Source of the DNA: Jaltomata sinuosa
Lineage: Eukaryota; Streptophyta; Magnoliopsida; Solanales; Solanaceae
NCBI GenBank assembly: GCA_003996215.1
Contig: QJPP01000830.1
Span: 610,041 to 674,040, forward strand
DNA: 64,000 nt
Direction of reading: 5' to 3'
Part shown: positions 1 through 12,144 of the stretch, one piece after another
How positions within the stretch are numbered: position 1 is the first letter of the stretch
Layout of the letters: the number at the start of each line of letters is the position of its first letter
Notes under the pieces: model-generated
What the model was told of the DNA's origin: nothing
The model's database searches: none
Seen by the model: only the letters and a program-made list of their open reading frames with translations
Program-made: the position numbers and the translations under genes

Positions 1-1494
1 GTCAAGTCTCCTTATTATTTTCCAATCCAGTGGGTAATATTCCACCAAGGTATGTGGGTTTTTAACAAAGGGGTCCTCTCACCCTTGTGCCCAAAATTCT
101 CAATTCTTATGTTGAAATATGAACTTATGAAATTAGGGTTTTGATCAAAATTGGGGAAAATTTATGAAATCACTTTCTATGTTTAAATTCATGGTTTTCT
201 CTTGATTACACATGATTTAAGTATGATTCTCTTGTTGGTTTTAAAAGCCCAAGCATGAAAGTTGATTTTTAGCATGAAACTATGAAATTTCATGTTTTCA
301 AGAGAAACTTGGCATGATTAGATATCATGGCCTTTATGTATTTATGAAATTACATGCCTAATTCTTCAAGTATGAATTTATAAAGAAAAGCATGTTTTTG
401 AATGATGGCTATGCTAAGCTTATGAACTATGATTTGAAAGTTGAATGATACTCGATGTGTTTTCATGCTTTATGTATAAGATTTGGCATGAGAGTATGCC
501 CTTATGAATAAGATTTGGCATGAGAGTATGCTTTCATGATTATGAGCTATATGTATTCATGTTTTGGGAGTAGTATTTAGCACCGAGAGGACGGGGTGAG
601 AGTACCCTTAGCCACATAAACTACGTTGCCAGCGTAGGACATGATATGATATGATATATGCCTTAAAGGCTTATGAGAGTGGATCCACGTCTTTATGTAT
701 TGTGTCCTTGCCTTAGCGAGGCATAGGACAGCTTTTCCAACTAAGGTTATATAGTTGGGTATGGTGACTTGTTCCTTGGCAGGGTTCAAAGTCAGTTATG
801 CTAACTGGGGTTATACAGTTAGATTCCATGTAGCTCACGTGGTCTCATGTCGGTTATAAGAAACTCCCGTATGTTATGTTTTCAAGTTTTCTAAGCTTTA
901 TGAACCTTCTATGAAACATCATCTTGAAGTTGGCTTTTGCCTTATGATTTAGCTTTTCATGTTGATATCATTTCATGATACTCTACTACGTATGAATTAT
1001 GTTTAAGTACCCTTTTAAAGCATGTTTTTCCTTACTTATGCATCGCTCACATACTTAGTACATTCGATAGTACTAACGCATATTGTGCTTCATCTTTTTA
1101 TGATGCAGACTCAGGTACCTCTTCTCAGCTTCGTGGCTACAGTCTCATGCCACTTCCTTATTCAGTTGTGGTGAGTCCTCATGGTTCGAGGACTAGTTAT
1201 GCTTTTCATTATGTTAGCTTTAATTTTATACTCTGAGTTAGCTAGGGTCTTGTCCTAGCAACTCTTATGTTAAAACTAGAGGCTCTCAGACATAGTTTGC
1301 ATTTGAGTTCCCTTTTTGGATATTGTATGTTATGTGGCTCTTAGACCCTTATTGTTGTTTCCTTATTGGATTTTCATATTATGCTTCCGCTTACCATTTT
1401 TTATGCTTGAGAATGCTATGACCAAGGGTTATCTTGGGGAACTTGTAGTCCCAAGTACTGTGTTATGTCTAGGGGGTAATCTCGGGGCGTGACA
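1..1494 (+). repeat. E1 5' LTR (partial, 3' part)
   Basis: It matches 7167-8659 base for base apart from scattered substitutions and small indels. It ends GGCGTGACA, directly before the primer site. The stretch 470-540 contains a short internal duplication around 'aagatttggcatgagagtatgc'-like sequence (two copies about 30 bases apart), also present in the 3' LTR. The promoter-containing first 626 bases are missing here. Confidence 0.95.
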
Positions 1495-1498
1495 AACT

Positions 1499-1511
1499 TG
1501 GTATCAGAGCC
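1499..1511 (+). promoter_or_regulatory. E1 primer binding site (tRNA-iMet type)
   Basis: TGGTATCAGAGCC lies 4 bases after the LTR end. This is the complement of the 3' end of plant initiator tRNA-Met, the usual primer of Tekay and other plant gypsy elements. Confidence 0.9.
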
Positions 1512-1703
1512 TAAGGTTCAAGAGTCCTAGGATTTCTGAAATCCGCATCGAATAAAGTCCTTCTCATGTGTGTGAAGCGTGCCACACATATGAAGAGGAA
1601 GATATGAGGTGTCGTAAAAAAACTTCACTTCTTTCATGATCACATCATGCGATAGAGCTTAAGTATAATATTTCTCTAATCCTTACATTATGCATTTCAA
1701 ATT

Positions 1704-2800
1704 ATGCCTCCTCGACGTGCTATGCCTCCCTGAGCCGCTCGAAATGCTGCTCCTCAAGTTTTGGTTCCCGATGTCACAAATGATAAGTTTAGGAATGCTA
1801 TTCACCTACTAGCTCAGACTGTGGCAAATCAATAGGCTTCTGCCCCCGCTCATCCTCAAGGTGGGGTAGTGGCCTGAGTTCGTGACTTTATCTGTATGAA
1901 CCCAACAGAGTTTTGGGGTTCAAAAGTGGGAAAGGACCCGCTCAACTTTGTTGATAAAGTGAAGAAGATATTTGAGGAGATGCAAGTAGCGGGTATTGAT
2001 TGTGTTGAGCTTGCATCCTATCAACTCAAGGAAGTGGGTCATATTTGGTTCACGCAATGGAAGGAGGCTAGAGTGAGGAATGCCATACCCAGGACCTGGG
2101 AGTGTTTTGAGAGAGCCTTTCTTGATAGGTTCTTTCCTTGTGAGTTGAGGAAAGCGAAGGTGGAAGAATTTGTGAACTTGAGGCAAGGTTCGATATCGAT
2201 GCAAGAGTATAGTTTGAAGTTCACTCAGTTGTCTAGATACGTCTCCTCCATGGTAGCGGACCCGCATGATCAAATGAGCAAGTTCATCTATGGTGTTTCC
2301 GATATAGTGAAGAAGGAGTGTAGGTCTGCCTAGTTGTAGAGTGACATGAACATCTCTCATCTCATGACTCATTCCCATCAGATTGAGGGTGATAAGCTTA
2401 AGGAGATGGATAGGGAGAACAAGAGGGTTAGATTCGAGGGATTAGGTTTTGGTCATCACAGGTTCGGAGGTGTACATCGCTCTTCTTTCCAGAAGAAGTT
2501 ATCAGGTCCGATTCACTCTTATGCTAGTTCTCCTACCCATGCTCAGAAGTCTCATCATGATTAGGGTGGTAGAGCGTATGGTTCTTATTTCCAGTCTCAG
2601 GGTAGTGTTACCAAAGGACCCTCCTACCCATATTGTGCTAAGTGTGGGAAGAATTATGTTGGCGAGTATTTGGCCACTTCAGGTGGTTGCTTTGGGTGTG
2701 GTCAGGCTGGGAATCATATCAAGGATTGCCCTTCAGCTATGAAGGGGCAGGGAGGTGGTAGGACTCAGTCTACCCTAGTAGCTTTAGGTGGTAGACCAGC
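1704..2800 (+). pseudogene. gag: E1 gag (capsid, nucleocapsid), broken
   Basis: The likely start is ATG 1704, a Pro/Arg-rich N-terminus typical of Tekay gag. In-frame stops occur at 1731, 1833 and 1875, then at 2331 and 2562, all in the same frame as the downstream protease. The middle (1896-2330) is a Retrotrans_gag domain; residues such as WFTQWKEAR and FERAFLDRFFP are its usual anchors. A CCHC zinc knuckle, C-F-G-C-G-Q-A-G-N-H-I-K-D-C, lies at 2688-2729. Gag would form the cytoplasmic virus-like particle and package element RNA. Because the stops are scattered and the frame is kept, decay is by point mutation. Confidence 0.88.
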
Positions 2801-2849
2801 CTCACAGAGCACAACTTCTAGTTCTGGTGGTGAGCGCCAGAATCGTCTT

Positions 2850-3170
2850 TATGCTATGTCCTCCCATCAGGACCAGGAGAGTTCACCAGATGTGGTTACC
2901 GGTATGTTAAAAGTCTTCTCTCTTGATGTGTATGCCTTGTTTGATCCCGGTGCATCCTTATCTTTTATAACCCCTTATGTGGCTTGTAAGTTCAAGATCT
3001 GTCCTGCATTGATTTTAGAACCCTTCCATGTTTCAACTCCATTTGGTGAGTCAGTCCTAGCCGAAAGAGTGTATCGAAATTGCCCTATCTCATTCCTTCA
3101 TAGAGTCACTTCAGCGGATTTAGTAGAGTTGGAGATGACTGATTTTGATGTCATTCTCGGTATGGATTAG
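2850..3170 (+). pseudogene. pro: E1 aspartic protease
   Basis: This is a retropepsin-like domain in the gag frame. The active-site region reads LFDPGASLSF, with Asp at 2943-2945; D-P-G in place of D-S/T-G is usual in this chromovirus lineage. The second landmark, DFDVILGMD, is at the end, just before a TAG stop at 3168. The product would cut the Gag-Pol polyprotein. The segment itself is uninterrupted, but it is part of a polyprotein with many stops. Confidence 0.85.
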
Positions 3171-3347
3171 TTATATGCATTTTATGCCTAAGTTGATTGT
3201 CGTACTCGTATGGTTAGTTTCAAATTTCCTAATGAACCTGTCATGGAATGGCAAGGAAATTCCTCTTCTTCGAAGGGTCATTTCATATCTTATCTTGAGG
3301 CTCGGAAGATGATTTCTAAGGGTTATGTCTAACATATAGTTTGGGTT

Positions 3348-4319
3348 ATGGAAACGGAGTCCGAGACCCTGACTATTCAGTTTGTTCCTGTTATGATTGA
3401 ATTCCTAGAAGTGTTCCCCGATGATTTGCCTGGAGTCCCTCCCGAGCGGGAAATTGACTTTGGGATAGATCTTCTTCCGAATAGGAATCCTATCTCTATT
3501 CATCCCTATAGAATGGCCCTCGCGGAACTCAGGGAGTTGAAAGATCAGTAGAAAGACTTGCTTGATAAGGGTTTCATCAGGCCTAGTATTTCACCTTGGG
3601 GTGCCCCAGTTTTGTTTGTTCGGAAGAAATATGGTTCTCTTAGAATGTGTATTGACTACCATCAATTGAACAAGGTCACACAATCAAGAATAAGTATTCC
3701 ATTCCTAGGATTGATGACTTGTTCGATCAGCTTTAGGGTGTTAGTTTCTTCTCCAAAATCGACCTTAAATCCGGTTATCATCAGCTTCGGGTTTGGGAAT
3801 GTGATATCTCGAAGACAGCCTTCAGGACATGGTATGGTCATTATGAGTTTGTCGTCATGTCCTTTGGTCTAACGAATGCTCCTGCAGCTTTTATGGATTT
3901 GATGAACCATGTGTTCAAATAGTATTTGGATATGCTTGTGATTGTTTTCATTAATGATATCCTCATCTACTCTCGGAGTGAGGAGGAGCATGTGAATCAC
4001 TTGAAGGTTGTGTTTCAACTTCTCAAGGATAGACAGTTGTTTGCAAAGTTTAGCAAGTGCGAGTTTTGGATGCAGTCTGTCACTTTTCTGGGTCATATTG
4101 TGACTAAAGATGGTATTTGGGTTGCTCTCAAAAGATCAAGGCGGTAAAGAACTGGCCTAGACCCACTTCCCCATCTGATATTAGGAGTTTCTTGGGTTTG
4201 GCTGGTTACTATAGGAGATTTATGGAAGGGTTTTCCTCCCTTGCTTTCCCATTAACCCGATTACTCAGAAAAAGGTTAAGTTTCAGTGGTCCAACTCTTG
4301 TGAGAAATGTTTTCAGGAA
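3348..4319 (+). pseudogene. RT: E1 reverse transcriptase, broken
   Basis: The usual pre-RT block (DLPGVPPEREIDF) and the RT start (FIRPSISPWGAPVLFV) are readable in frame 3, with a TAG at 3549. The frame shifts near 3680, and RT continues in frame 2 through SFGLTNAPAAFMDLMN (stops near 3735 and 3919). The catalytic box reads F-I-N-D-I-L instead of F-I-D-D: the first aspartate is Asn at 3953-3955. Another frame change near 4117 leads into the tether region (FLGLAGYYRRF). RT would copy the genomic RNA. This copy is inactive because of stops, frameshifts and the changed catalytic residue. Confidence 0.9.
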
Positions 4320-4760
4320 TTGAAGACTCGATTGACTGCAGCTCCAGTATTGGCTATACCCGAGGGCCTTGATGATTTTGTTGTGTATTATGATGCCTCC
4401 ATAATTGGTTTGGGTTGTATTTTGATGCAACGGGGCAAGGTGATTGCTTATGCATCGAGACAGCTTAAGGTGCATGAAAAAAACTACCCTACTCATGATC
4501 TTGAGCTAGTGGCCATGGTTTTTGCTTTGAAGATTTGGAGACATTATTTGTATGGTGTGCATGTGGATGTTTTCACCGATCATAAGAGTCTTCAACATGA
4601 GTTCACTCAGAAGGAGTTGAATTTATGACAAAGGAGATGGCTTGAGCTCCTTAAGGATTATGATATGAGTGTGCTTTACCACCCGGGTAAAGCCAATGTT
4701 GTGGCGGATGCTTTGAGTAGATTGTCCATGGGTAGTGTGGCCTTAATTGAACATGGAAAG
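4320..4760 (+). pseudogene. RH: E1 RNase H
   Basis: The RNase H fold landmarks are in order: VVYYDAS (first Asp), the conserved HDLELVAMVFALKIWRHYLYG block (Glu) and FTDHKSL (Asp). The three acidic residues are kept. A TGA at 4626 sits where an Arg codon (CGA) is expected before RRWLELLKDYD. The tail LYHPGKANVVADALSR is the standard end of the domain. It would degrade RNA in the RNA/DNA hybrid. Confidence 0.88.
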
Positions 4761-6307
4761 AAGGAATTCGTTGAAAAAGTTCATAGACATGCTCAGTTGG
4801 GAGTTCGCCTTATGTACTCGATCGAAGGTGGTGTGATTGTGACTAATGGTGCCGAATCATCCTTGGTGGCTGAGGTGAAAGCCAAGCAAGACCAAGATCC
4901 CATTCTACTTCAGCTTAAGGGTGCAGTGACTCAATAAAAGGTTGAGGTTTTCTCCCAAGAGGGAGATGATGTGCTTCGTTACCAGGGTCAGTTATGTATG
5001 CCAGATGTAGATGGATTGAGAAAGCAGATTTTGTTAGAGGCTCACAGTTCTAGATACTCCATTCATCCGAGTGCCACTAAGATGTAACGTGATCTATGGG
5101 AAGTCTTTTTGTGGAATGGTATGAAGAAGGACATAGCCGGGTTTATGGCTAAGTGTCCCAACTATCAACAGGTAAAGGTGGAACATCAAAGGCTAGGTGG
5201 TATGCTTCAGAATGTTGATCTTCCCACTTGGAAATGGGAAGCAATCAATATGGACTTTATTACGGGTTTGCCTAGTACTCGAAGCAGCATGATTCCACTT
5301 GGGTGATTCTCGACCGGATGACCAAGTCATCTTATTTCTTGGCAGTTAAGACTACAAATACATCGGATGATTATGCCAGACTCTACATTCGAGAGATAGT
5401 CTGATTGCATGGTGTCCCCTTGTCCATCATTTTGGATAGAGGTCCCCAGTTTACATCTCAGTATTGGAGATCATTTCAGAAAGGTCTTGGTACTAAGGTG
5501 AATCTTAGCATAGCTTTTCACCCTCAGACGGATGGCCAGGTCGAGCGTACTATTTAGACTTTGGAGGATATGTTGAGGGCTTGTGTTATTAACTTCAAAG
5601 GAAATTGGGATGATCACTTACCTCTTATCTAGTTTGCCTACAACAACAGTTTCCACTCTAGCATCAAGATGGCTCTATATGAGGCACTTTATAGCCGAAG
5701 GTGTAGGTCTCCTATTGGTTGGTTCGAGGTTTGTGAGGAAGCCTTGATTGGTCCAGATTCTGCGCATGAGACCATGGATAAAGTTCAGCTTATTCGTGAA
5801 AGGTTGAAGATCGCTCAGAGTCGACAGAAATCTTATGCGGATATGAGGAGAAGGGAGTTAGAATTTGAAGTTGATGATTGGGTTTTCCTTAAGGTGTCAC
5901 CCATGAAGGGTGTGATGAGGTTTGGCAAGAAAGGAAAGCTTATTCCCCATTTTGTAGGTCCTTATCAGATTTCGAGGAGATTTAGTAGTGTGTCTTATGA
6001 GTTAGAGTTGTCAACAGAGTTGGAAGCGGTTCACCCAGTTTTCCATGTTTTCTTGTTGAAGAAGTGTGTTGGCGACCCGAGCTTGATTGTTCCTTTGGAA
6101 TATGTGGGTGTGAAGGATAGTCTCACTTATGAGGAGGTTCCCATGGAGATTCTTGATCATCAGATTCAGAGGTTACGAAATAAAGAAGTCGCTTCGGTAA
6201 AATTCCTTTGGAGGAATCACCTTGTTGAAGGTGGTACTTGGGAAGCTGAAGAGGCCATGAAGGCCAAATATCCTCATCTCTTTCCTTCCAATTCATTTCC
6301 AGCTTGA
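4761..6307 (+). pseudogene. INT: E1 integrase with C-terminal chromodomain
   Basis: The order is an N-terminal zinc-binding region (its second CxxC cysteine is Tyr: KCPNYQQ near 5155), then the catalytic core with first Asp in NMDFITGLP (about 5250), second Asp in ILDRGPQF (about 5433) and Glu in DGQVERT (about 5545). The frame changes near 5288; stops occur near 4935, 5085, 5402, 5555 and 5630. From 5669 to the TGA at 6305 the frame is open and ends with GPYQI-type C-terminal domain and a chromodomain (about 6120-6290, ending KYPHLF). Chromodomains direct insertion toward particular chromatin. Confidence 0.9.
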
Positions 6308-6540
6308 GGTACTAGTTTCCTCCTTAATATGTCCCTCTGATTCTACTCTGTCTGGTCCTCTCATGATTTTAGCATTCATCCATATTTTACGAAGTTAGTT
6401 TATCATGTTTTCAAGTTGAAAAATTGTGGTTTCATGACTACCCATTGATTTCTATGTTATGATATTGGTTGGGCTGTTTTCTCCTCAGTTTCCCTTGTTT
6501 ATCCTTCATTCGAGGACGAATGATACCAAGGAGGAGATAT
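6308..6540 (+). promoter_or_regulatory. E1 3' untranslated region and polypurine tract
   Basis: A short noncoding spacer contains the lineage signature CATTCGAGGACGAATG, a near palindrome usually found between chromodomain and purine tract in Tekay elements. The plus-strand primer AAGGAGGAGATAT (6528-6540) abuts the LTR start. Confidence 0.8.
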
Positions 6541-8659
6541 TGTAACACCCTGTGCACGTATCCAGCTATCTAAGTTAAAAATCTCAGAATATTTCAAGTT
6601 TCCAGAGATGATGGCTCAGATGATGATCCGTCATTTGAAAGCACGGGTCTGTCATGTGCTCCCGTCATACCATCTCCAGAAGAACCCTCAGAGTGTCCCA
6701 GAAATGACGAGTCCAAGAACGTTCCATCCTTCTGGACTACAGACCGTATTCTCAGCTTCCTGCTACTCGTCGTCCTAAGTTCAGAAACCTATCTTCCAAG
6801 TGCCATAAACGACGAGTCGAAGGACGGCCCATCCTTTTAGATGAAGGGTCGTCGTTTCAACCGTAATCCCTGAGGTCCAGTAGCCCCACACTCTTTCAGT
6901 CAAATCACGGTTCCTTTAGATGGTCCATCCTTATGGATGATGGACCGTCGACAACCCGTGGTAAATGACTTCGACAATTTTTCTAGCTTTTCTTACATTA
7001 AGTCCAGGGGTATTTTGGTCATTTCCCACCCTATTATGTATTAAGTGAAGTCATTATGACTACTTTTAGAAAGGTTTTCACCCATATTACCCTAAGTCCC
7101 TCTTAAGTTCATCATTCTTCACTCAAAAAGGAAAGTTGCTCTCAAGCTCAAGTCTCCAAGATCCAAGTCAAGTCTCCTTATTCTTTCCCAATCAAGTGGG
7201 TAATCTTCCACCAAGGTATGTGGGTTTTTAACAAAGGGTTCCTCTCACCCTTGTGCACAATATCCCCAATTCTTATGTTGAAATATGAACTTATGAAATT
7301 AGGGTTTTGATCTAAATTGGGGAAAATTTATGAAATAAGTTTCTACGTTTAAATTCATGGTTTCCTCTTGATTACTCATGATTTAAGTATGATTCTCTTG
7401 TTGGTTTTAAAAGCCCAAGCATGAAAGTTGATTTTTAGCATGAAACTATGAAATTGCATGTTTTCAAGAGAAACTTGGCATGATTAGATATCATGGCCTT
7501 TATGTATTTATGAAATTGCATGCCTAATTCTTCAAGTATAATTTAGAAAGAAAAGCATATTTTTAAATTATGGCTATGCTAAGCTTATGAACTATGATAT
7601 GAAAGTTACATGATACCCGATGTGTTTTCATGCTTTATGTATAAGATTTGTCATGAGAGTATGCCCTTATGAATAAGATTTGGCATGAGAGTATCCCTTC
7701 ATGATTATGAGCTATATGTATGCATGTTTTGGGAGTAGTATTTAGCACCGAGAGGACGGGGTGAGAGTACCCTTAGCCCCATAAACTACGTTGCCAGCGT
7801 CGGTCATGACATGATATGATATTAGCCTTAGAGGCTTATGAGAGTGGATCCACATCTTTATGTATGGTGTCCTTGCCTTAGCGGGGCATAGGATAGCTTT
7901 GCCAACTAGGGTTATATAGTTTGGTATGGTGACTTGTTCCTTGGCAGGGTTCAAAGTCAGCTTTGCTAACTGGGGTTATACAGTTAAATTCCCTGTAGCT
8001 CACGTGGTCTCATGTCTGTTATAAGAAACTCTAGTATGTTATGTTTTCAAGTTTTCTAAGCTTTATGAACCTTCTATGAAACATCATCTTGAAGTTGGCT
8101 TTTGCCATATGATTTAGCTTTTCATGTTGATATCATTCCATGATACTCTACTACGTATGAATTATTTTTAAGTACCCTTTTAAAGCATGTTTTTTCTTAC
8201 TTATGCATCGCTCACATACTTAGTACATTCCATAGTACTAACGCATATTGCGCTTCATCTTTTTATGATGCAGACTCAGGTACCCCTTCTCAGCTTCGTG
8301 GCTACAGTCTCAGGCCACTTCCTTATTCAGCTGTGGTGATTCCTCATGGTTCGAGGACTAGTTATGCGTTTCCTTATGTTAGGTTTACTTTTATACTCCG
8401 AGTTAGCTAGGGTCTTGTCCTAGCAACTCTTATGTTATAACTAGAGGCTCTCAGACATAGTTTGAATTCGAGTTCCCTTTTTGGATATTGTATGTTATGT
8501 GGCTCTTAGATCCTTATTGATGTTTCCTTATTGGATTTCCATATTATGCTTTTGCTTATCATTTGTTATGATTGAGAATGCTATGACCAAGGGTTAGCTT
8601 GGGGCACTTATAGTCCCAAGTCCCGTGTTATGCCTAGGGGGTAACCTCGGGGCGTGACA
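6541..8659 (+). repeat. E1 3' LTR (complete, 2119 bp)
   Basis: It begins TGTAACACCC and ends GGCGTGACA (TG...CA). The first 430 bases (about 6590-6960) hold a G+C-rich cluster of inverted half-sites around GACGAGTC, GACGG and GGACCGTCGAC, unlike the AT-rich remainder. 7167-8659 is the portion also seen at 1-1494. Confidence 0.95.
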
Positions 8660-9727
8660 CTAATTGAAGCTAACCCACAAGAATTGGAAAGTCTTAGGAG
8701 ACTTGATCTTGGAGCATGAAACTTGTAGCTTGGAAAAGAACTTTTCCTCTTTTGGGAGTTGATTGAAGAATTTAGGACGAACTTAGGCTAATGAGGGTGA
8801 AAACCCTACTTCAGTCCAGTTGTTTAAAATACAAAAGAACTATGGATGATTTAGCAGGCTTCGGCCTACCTTCAGTATGATCTACAAAATATGTTTTAAA
8901 TATGAACACTTTTGACATTCAGATATGTCACATGACACAAACTGTTCTCATGTATTATTAATCAGGAACTCAGTCAGTCAGAATTACATGATTAGAATGC
9001 TTCAGCCTTAGTAATATTTTACATTCTCAGAACATCAGTATAGTTGAGCTATCCAGTATTTCAGTTGCATTCATAGCTTTATATTCAGTTGGGAGTAGGC
9101 TTAGAACCGAGTGGATGAAGGGATGAAGACTCAGCTGTCAGATTAGGCTGAGAACTTTAGTAGCAGTCCCTAAGTCTCAGAACTACGACGCCACCATAGG
9201 TATCAAAGGGGTCCGCTGTCAGATTAGGCTGGACACCCTTGTCCCTTATGGACATCAGTTTAGTGGATCCACGTCATATTTGTTTGTACCCTTGGCAAGG
9301 TATAAACACCCTTCCCAGCCATGGTTACAGGTTGGCCCCATAGTTAGCTGAGCTTAGGGTTGTCGGTTAATAGTAGCTCCCACAGTCCATATACATTATT
9401 GCATGACCTTGTATTCAGTTATTCAGCTCAGTTCAGTATTATACAGTTACATATTTATATACTTGGTCATTGCATTAGCTTATATCCTTCAGTCTGCATT
9501 CAGTACAATATATCAATATTCTCAGCATGCTCAGTAGAAGAAACTCCCCTAAGGATTTACTTTAAACATGACTTTTACCATGACGCATGACTTTCAGCTC
9601 AGTTGCACTACTTCATGATTTACCAATAGAATTCATACTTCCAGTCTATGGGTTTCCCAAGTAACAGTTTTAATAATCTTAAAATATTATGATCTCACAG
9701 TTACAGTTTAGAAATGGGACTTACACC
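8660..9727 (+). repeat. LTR-0, left piece (old gypsy LTR interrupted by E2)
   Basis: This noncoding sequence shows weak resemblance to the E1 LTR in layout (for example AGTGGATCCACGTC near 9260). It contains two copies of CTGTCAGATTAGGCTG about 70 bases apart (near 9138 and 9210). It continues at 19622 after removal of E2; the junction is proved by E2's target duplication. Its start lies to the left and is hidden by E1. Confidence 0.75.
9723..9727 (+). repeat. E2 target-site duplication, left (ACACC)
   Basis: ACACC immediately before TGATAAG matches ACACC at 19617-19621 immediately after the 3' LTR. A 5-bp duplication is standard for gypsy integrase. Confidence 0.9.
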
Positions 9728-11226
9728 TGATAAGTCGGTAATTTACCAACTTATTGAGCCTTTATTTATGAATTATTACTATGTTTTAAAAAAAATTAGA
9801 GTCTCTTATGGCCTTTATTGATGTCTTTGCAGGTACTTATGATCAATGATAGAAAACAAGGAAATGGACCCAAAAAGAGCTTAAAAGGAGTGAAGTGTGA
9901 AGTGATCAGAAAAGATGGAGATTCCACCCTGAGATGAGGTGATTGTGCGACACGCACAAGATGTGGTGCGTAATGCACCTACATCGGGTGGAGCCACAAA
10001 ATTCACTAAAGAATCTGCTAAGGGATGCGGTCATTGTGTGATGCGCACAACTTATGGTGCAAATCGCACTTCCTTTGCATGAAGCGTCCAATATTAGCTG
10101 AAGTCACTAGTACAACTAAAGACACTGTGCTACATGCACATCACTATGTACAAACAGCACATCGCATTCCACGCCACCCGTAGGGCAATTTTGTCCAGAA
10201 AATTAGTGACGTTTTGGGAAAGTATAAAAATCCAATTTAGGAACAATTGTAAAAGGAATCCATCAGTCTGAATATTTTCCAACTAATTTTAGCTGTGAGA
10301 ACAAGTTTTCCTCTCCAAGAAGAAGAGGGTTTGAATCCATTCTCTCTTCCAAATCTTGGTTCACCGTTTGTGTACAAAAATGAGCTTAGAACTTGAAATT
10401 ACACTTGAATAAAGAGGAATTTGGTTTACCCATTTGATATATCTCTTTCCTTTATTAACAATAGCTAATTTCAATTGTATATGGATGTGTTGATGATTGG
10501 TGCTTGAAAAATAGGTGTGGGTGTTGGTAATTCTTACTTATAATTGCTTATTTGACATAGGTCTAGTAGTTTCACCAAGTCTTAATCCTAAAATTGGTGG
10601 TTGCAAACATTAATTTTCATTACTTGCCTATGTTGTTGCTTGAAAGAGAATTTCATAGTTTTGGATGTGAAATTACTAGTGGAAACTTGGGAATCCATTC
10701 AGATTTGAGGCTAAATAGCTCATATCGATGGAATCACCCATTTAAGGGTCTAAGCTAGAGATAGTGTGACCTCCATAAGCTTGATCTTGGTTGTTTGATG
10801 ATTTAACCGATAGTGCACTAATTGAGATTATCAGATATATGGTTGTTGATCGAGAGATAAACAACTATACCCATGACCAAGGCTACCAATGTCAATGAGC
10901 GAGAATAAGTGTGAATACACAAACACCCTATCCCACATTAAATCCCCATTAGATACACATCCCTAGTCATCTACTCTCATTTGTACATCCGTTTTACTTT
11001 ACCGTCTTGCTTGAATTGGATTTTTGTGACAGAATTCCCCCCAATCCTTTACTTTCTTTCATTTAAACACTTACTCTCTTAGTAAAGTCATTTCTATATA
11101 ATCATTATTGTGTTATCTACAAGTTTCTATGGGTATGACTGCGACACCTATTGGGTACTTATAAATGTGTTTTGATTGACGAATGTCGATACTTCCTTAT
11201 GGAAGAGTAGGTTTGAGCCTTTATCA
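9728..11226 (+). repeat. E2 5' LTR (1499 bp)
   Basis: It begins TGATAAG and ends TTATCA, and pairs with 18117-19616. A dyad-rich G+C cluster (9935-10180) includes the 15-mer TGTGCGACACGCACA (9944-9958), followed closely by a TATA box (TATAAAA at 10223). The cluster is therefore in U3 just upstream of the predicted transcription start. Confidence 0.93.
10223..10229 (+). promoter_or_regulatory. E2 5' LTR TATA box
   Basis: TATAAAA follows GGGAAAG and precedes a leader, CCAATTTAGG. The same context is kept in the E2 3' LTR (18605) and, on the minus strand, in both E7 LTRs (47624-47630, 56032-56038). Confidence 0.6.
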
Positions 11227-11230
11227 AAAA

Positions 11231-11248
11231 TGGCATTGTTTCCGGGGA
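11231..11248 (+). promoter_or_regulatory. E2 primer binding site (Athila type, degraded)
   Basis: TGGCATTGTTTCCGGGGA lies 4 bases after the LTR. It resembles TGGCGCCGTTGCCGGGGA of Athila elements with C-to-T and G-to-T changes. E5, E6 and E7 have better preserved versions. Confidence 0.75.
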
Positions 11249-11451
11249 CTTGAGTTGATAGCTATTTTTGATTGTATATTTGAAGTCACTTTGAGAGTGC
11301 TTATTTCTTTTACTTTTATTTGTTGTTTGTGGTTGATTACAGGCACATATCACTCAAGCATCAATGCCAGTGCTTATCACTCAACCCACTTGCATTTGAT
11401 CTTTGATGCCTTGTTAGACCTAAAGTTGGTTTTTTGTGAGCCGAGGGAGAT

Positions 11452-12065
11452 ATGGATGCGACCTCCGCTAAAGAGATTGAGGATTGGTTAAATAATGATG
11501 CACAAAGGGATAAAGAATTATCAATCACTTCCATACTCCTTGAATTTATGGTAAGGAGTGCCTCAAATGACCGAGTTGAAATAATCAACGCCATTGGCAT
11601 TGTTGGGGGGGGTATGAGGCTAGTATAAAATATGAGAGTTCAAATGATGGTAGTAATGAGGTGCTTACAACTGACCATGAGGTTGGTTGCCATAACAACT
11701 CTCAAATTTTGGGCAGATGTGATCATGGGAATCAAGGTCGGAACAAATGATATGATGACTCTAGAATGGAAAGTATGTTTGTGCAGGTGGTAGAGAAAGT
11801 AGGGGCAACCTACAAAGTCATGGAGGAGTTGAGTCATGACCTTGGAAGTCTTGACCAAACTGTGTAATCGCACTCCATAGCCATTGAACATCTTGAAGAT
11901 AGAATGATTTGGCTTAGTTCGTAATTTAAATTTAAGCAAGACAAGAATAAAGAAGGGAGTAGTGGTGTAGAGAACTCACTCAACCCCGTTGATGTTGCGA
12001 TGCCAATAATAAGCAACCCTAGAAACAAGAAAGCTTGGGGAAATGGTTTGACCAAATCTATTCAA
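11452..12065 (+). pseudogene. gag: E2 gag remnant (core missing, C-terminal part)
   Basis: ATG 11452 opens a short reading frame (MDATSAKEIEDWLNND...), not recognisable as gag. From 11766 the second frame encodes a coiled-coil-like stretch with DQTV-SHSIAIEHLEDRM, matching the gag C-terminus of E7 (YQTVSSHSASIKYLKAQM), then a proline-rich KPFPTCPPLFPQ linker that leads into protease. The Retrotrans_gag core seen in E6 and E7 is absent, and there are several stops and frame changes. I infer an internal deletion in gag. Confidence 0.65.
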
Positions 12066-12144
12066 CGTGAGAGCGAGGTGCCTAAAGTTTTCAAACCTTT
12101 CCCTACATGTCCGCCCCTATTCCCTCAATGTTTGTTGTAAAAAA

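Larger units (their letters stand above)
1..8659 (+). mobile_element. E1: Tekay-type Ty3/gypsy chromovirus, 5' end cut by window
   Basis: The order is 5' LTR (partial), iMet-type primer site, gag, protease, RT, RNase H, integrase with chromodomain, purine tract and 3' LTR, all on the + strand. Position 1 aligns with 7167 of the 3' LTR, so about 626 bases of the 5' LTR lie outside the window. All domains are present but broken by stops and at least four frame changes, so the copy cannot encode its own proteins. The right target duplication would be CTAAT (8660-8664); its partner is outside the window. The lineage call rests on the chromodomain after integrase and the domain order. Confidence 0.93.

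Noticed and set aside
12067..12144. E2 protease ORF starting at 12067
   Set aside because: The first codon is GTG and the segment is out-of-frame gag linker; homology begins at about 12145.
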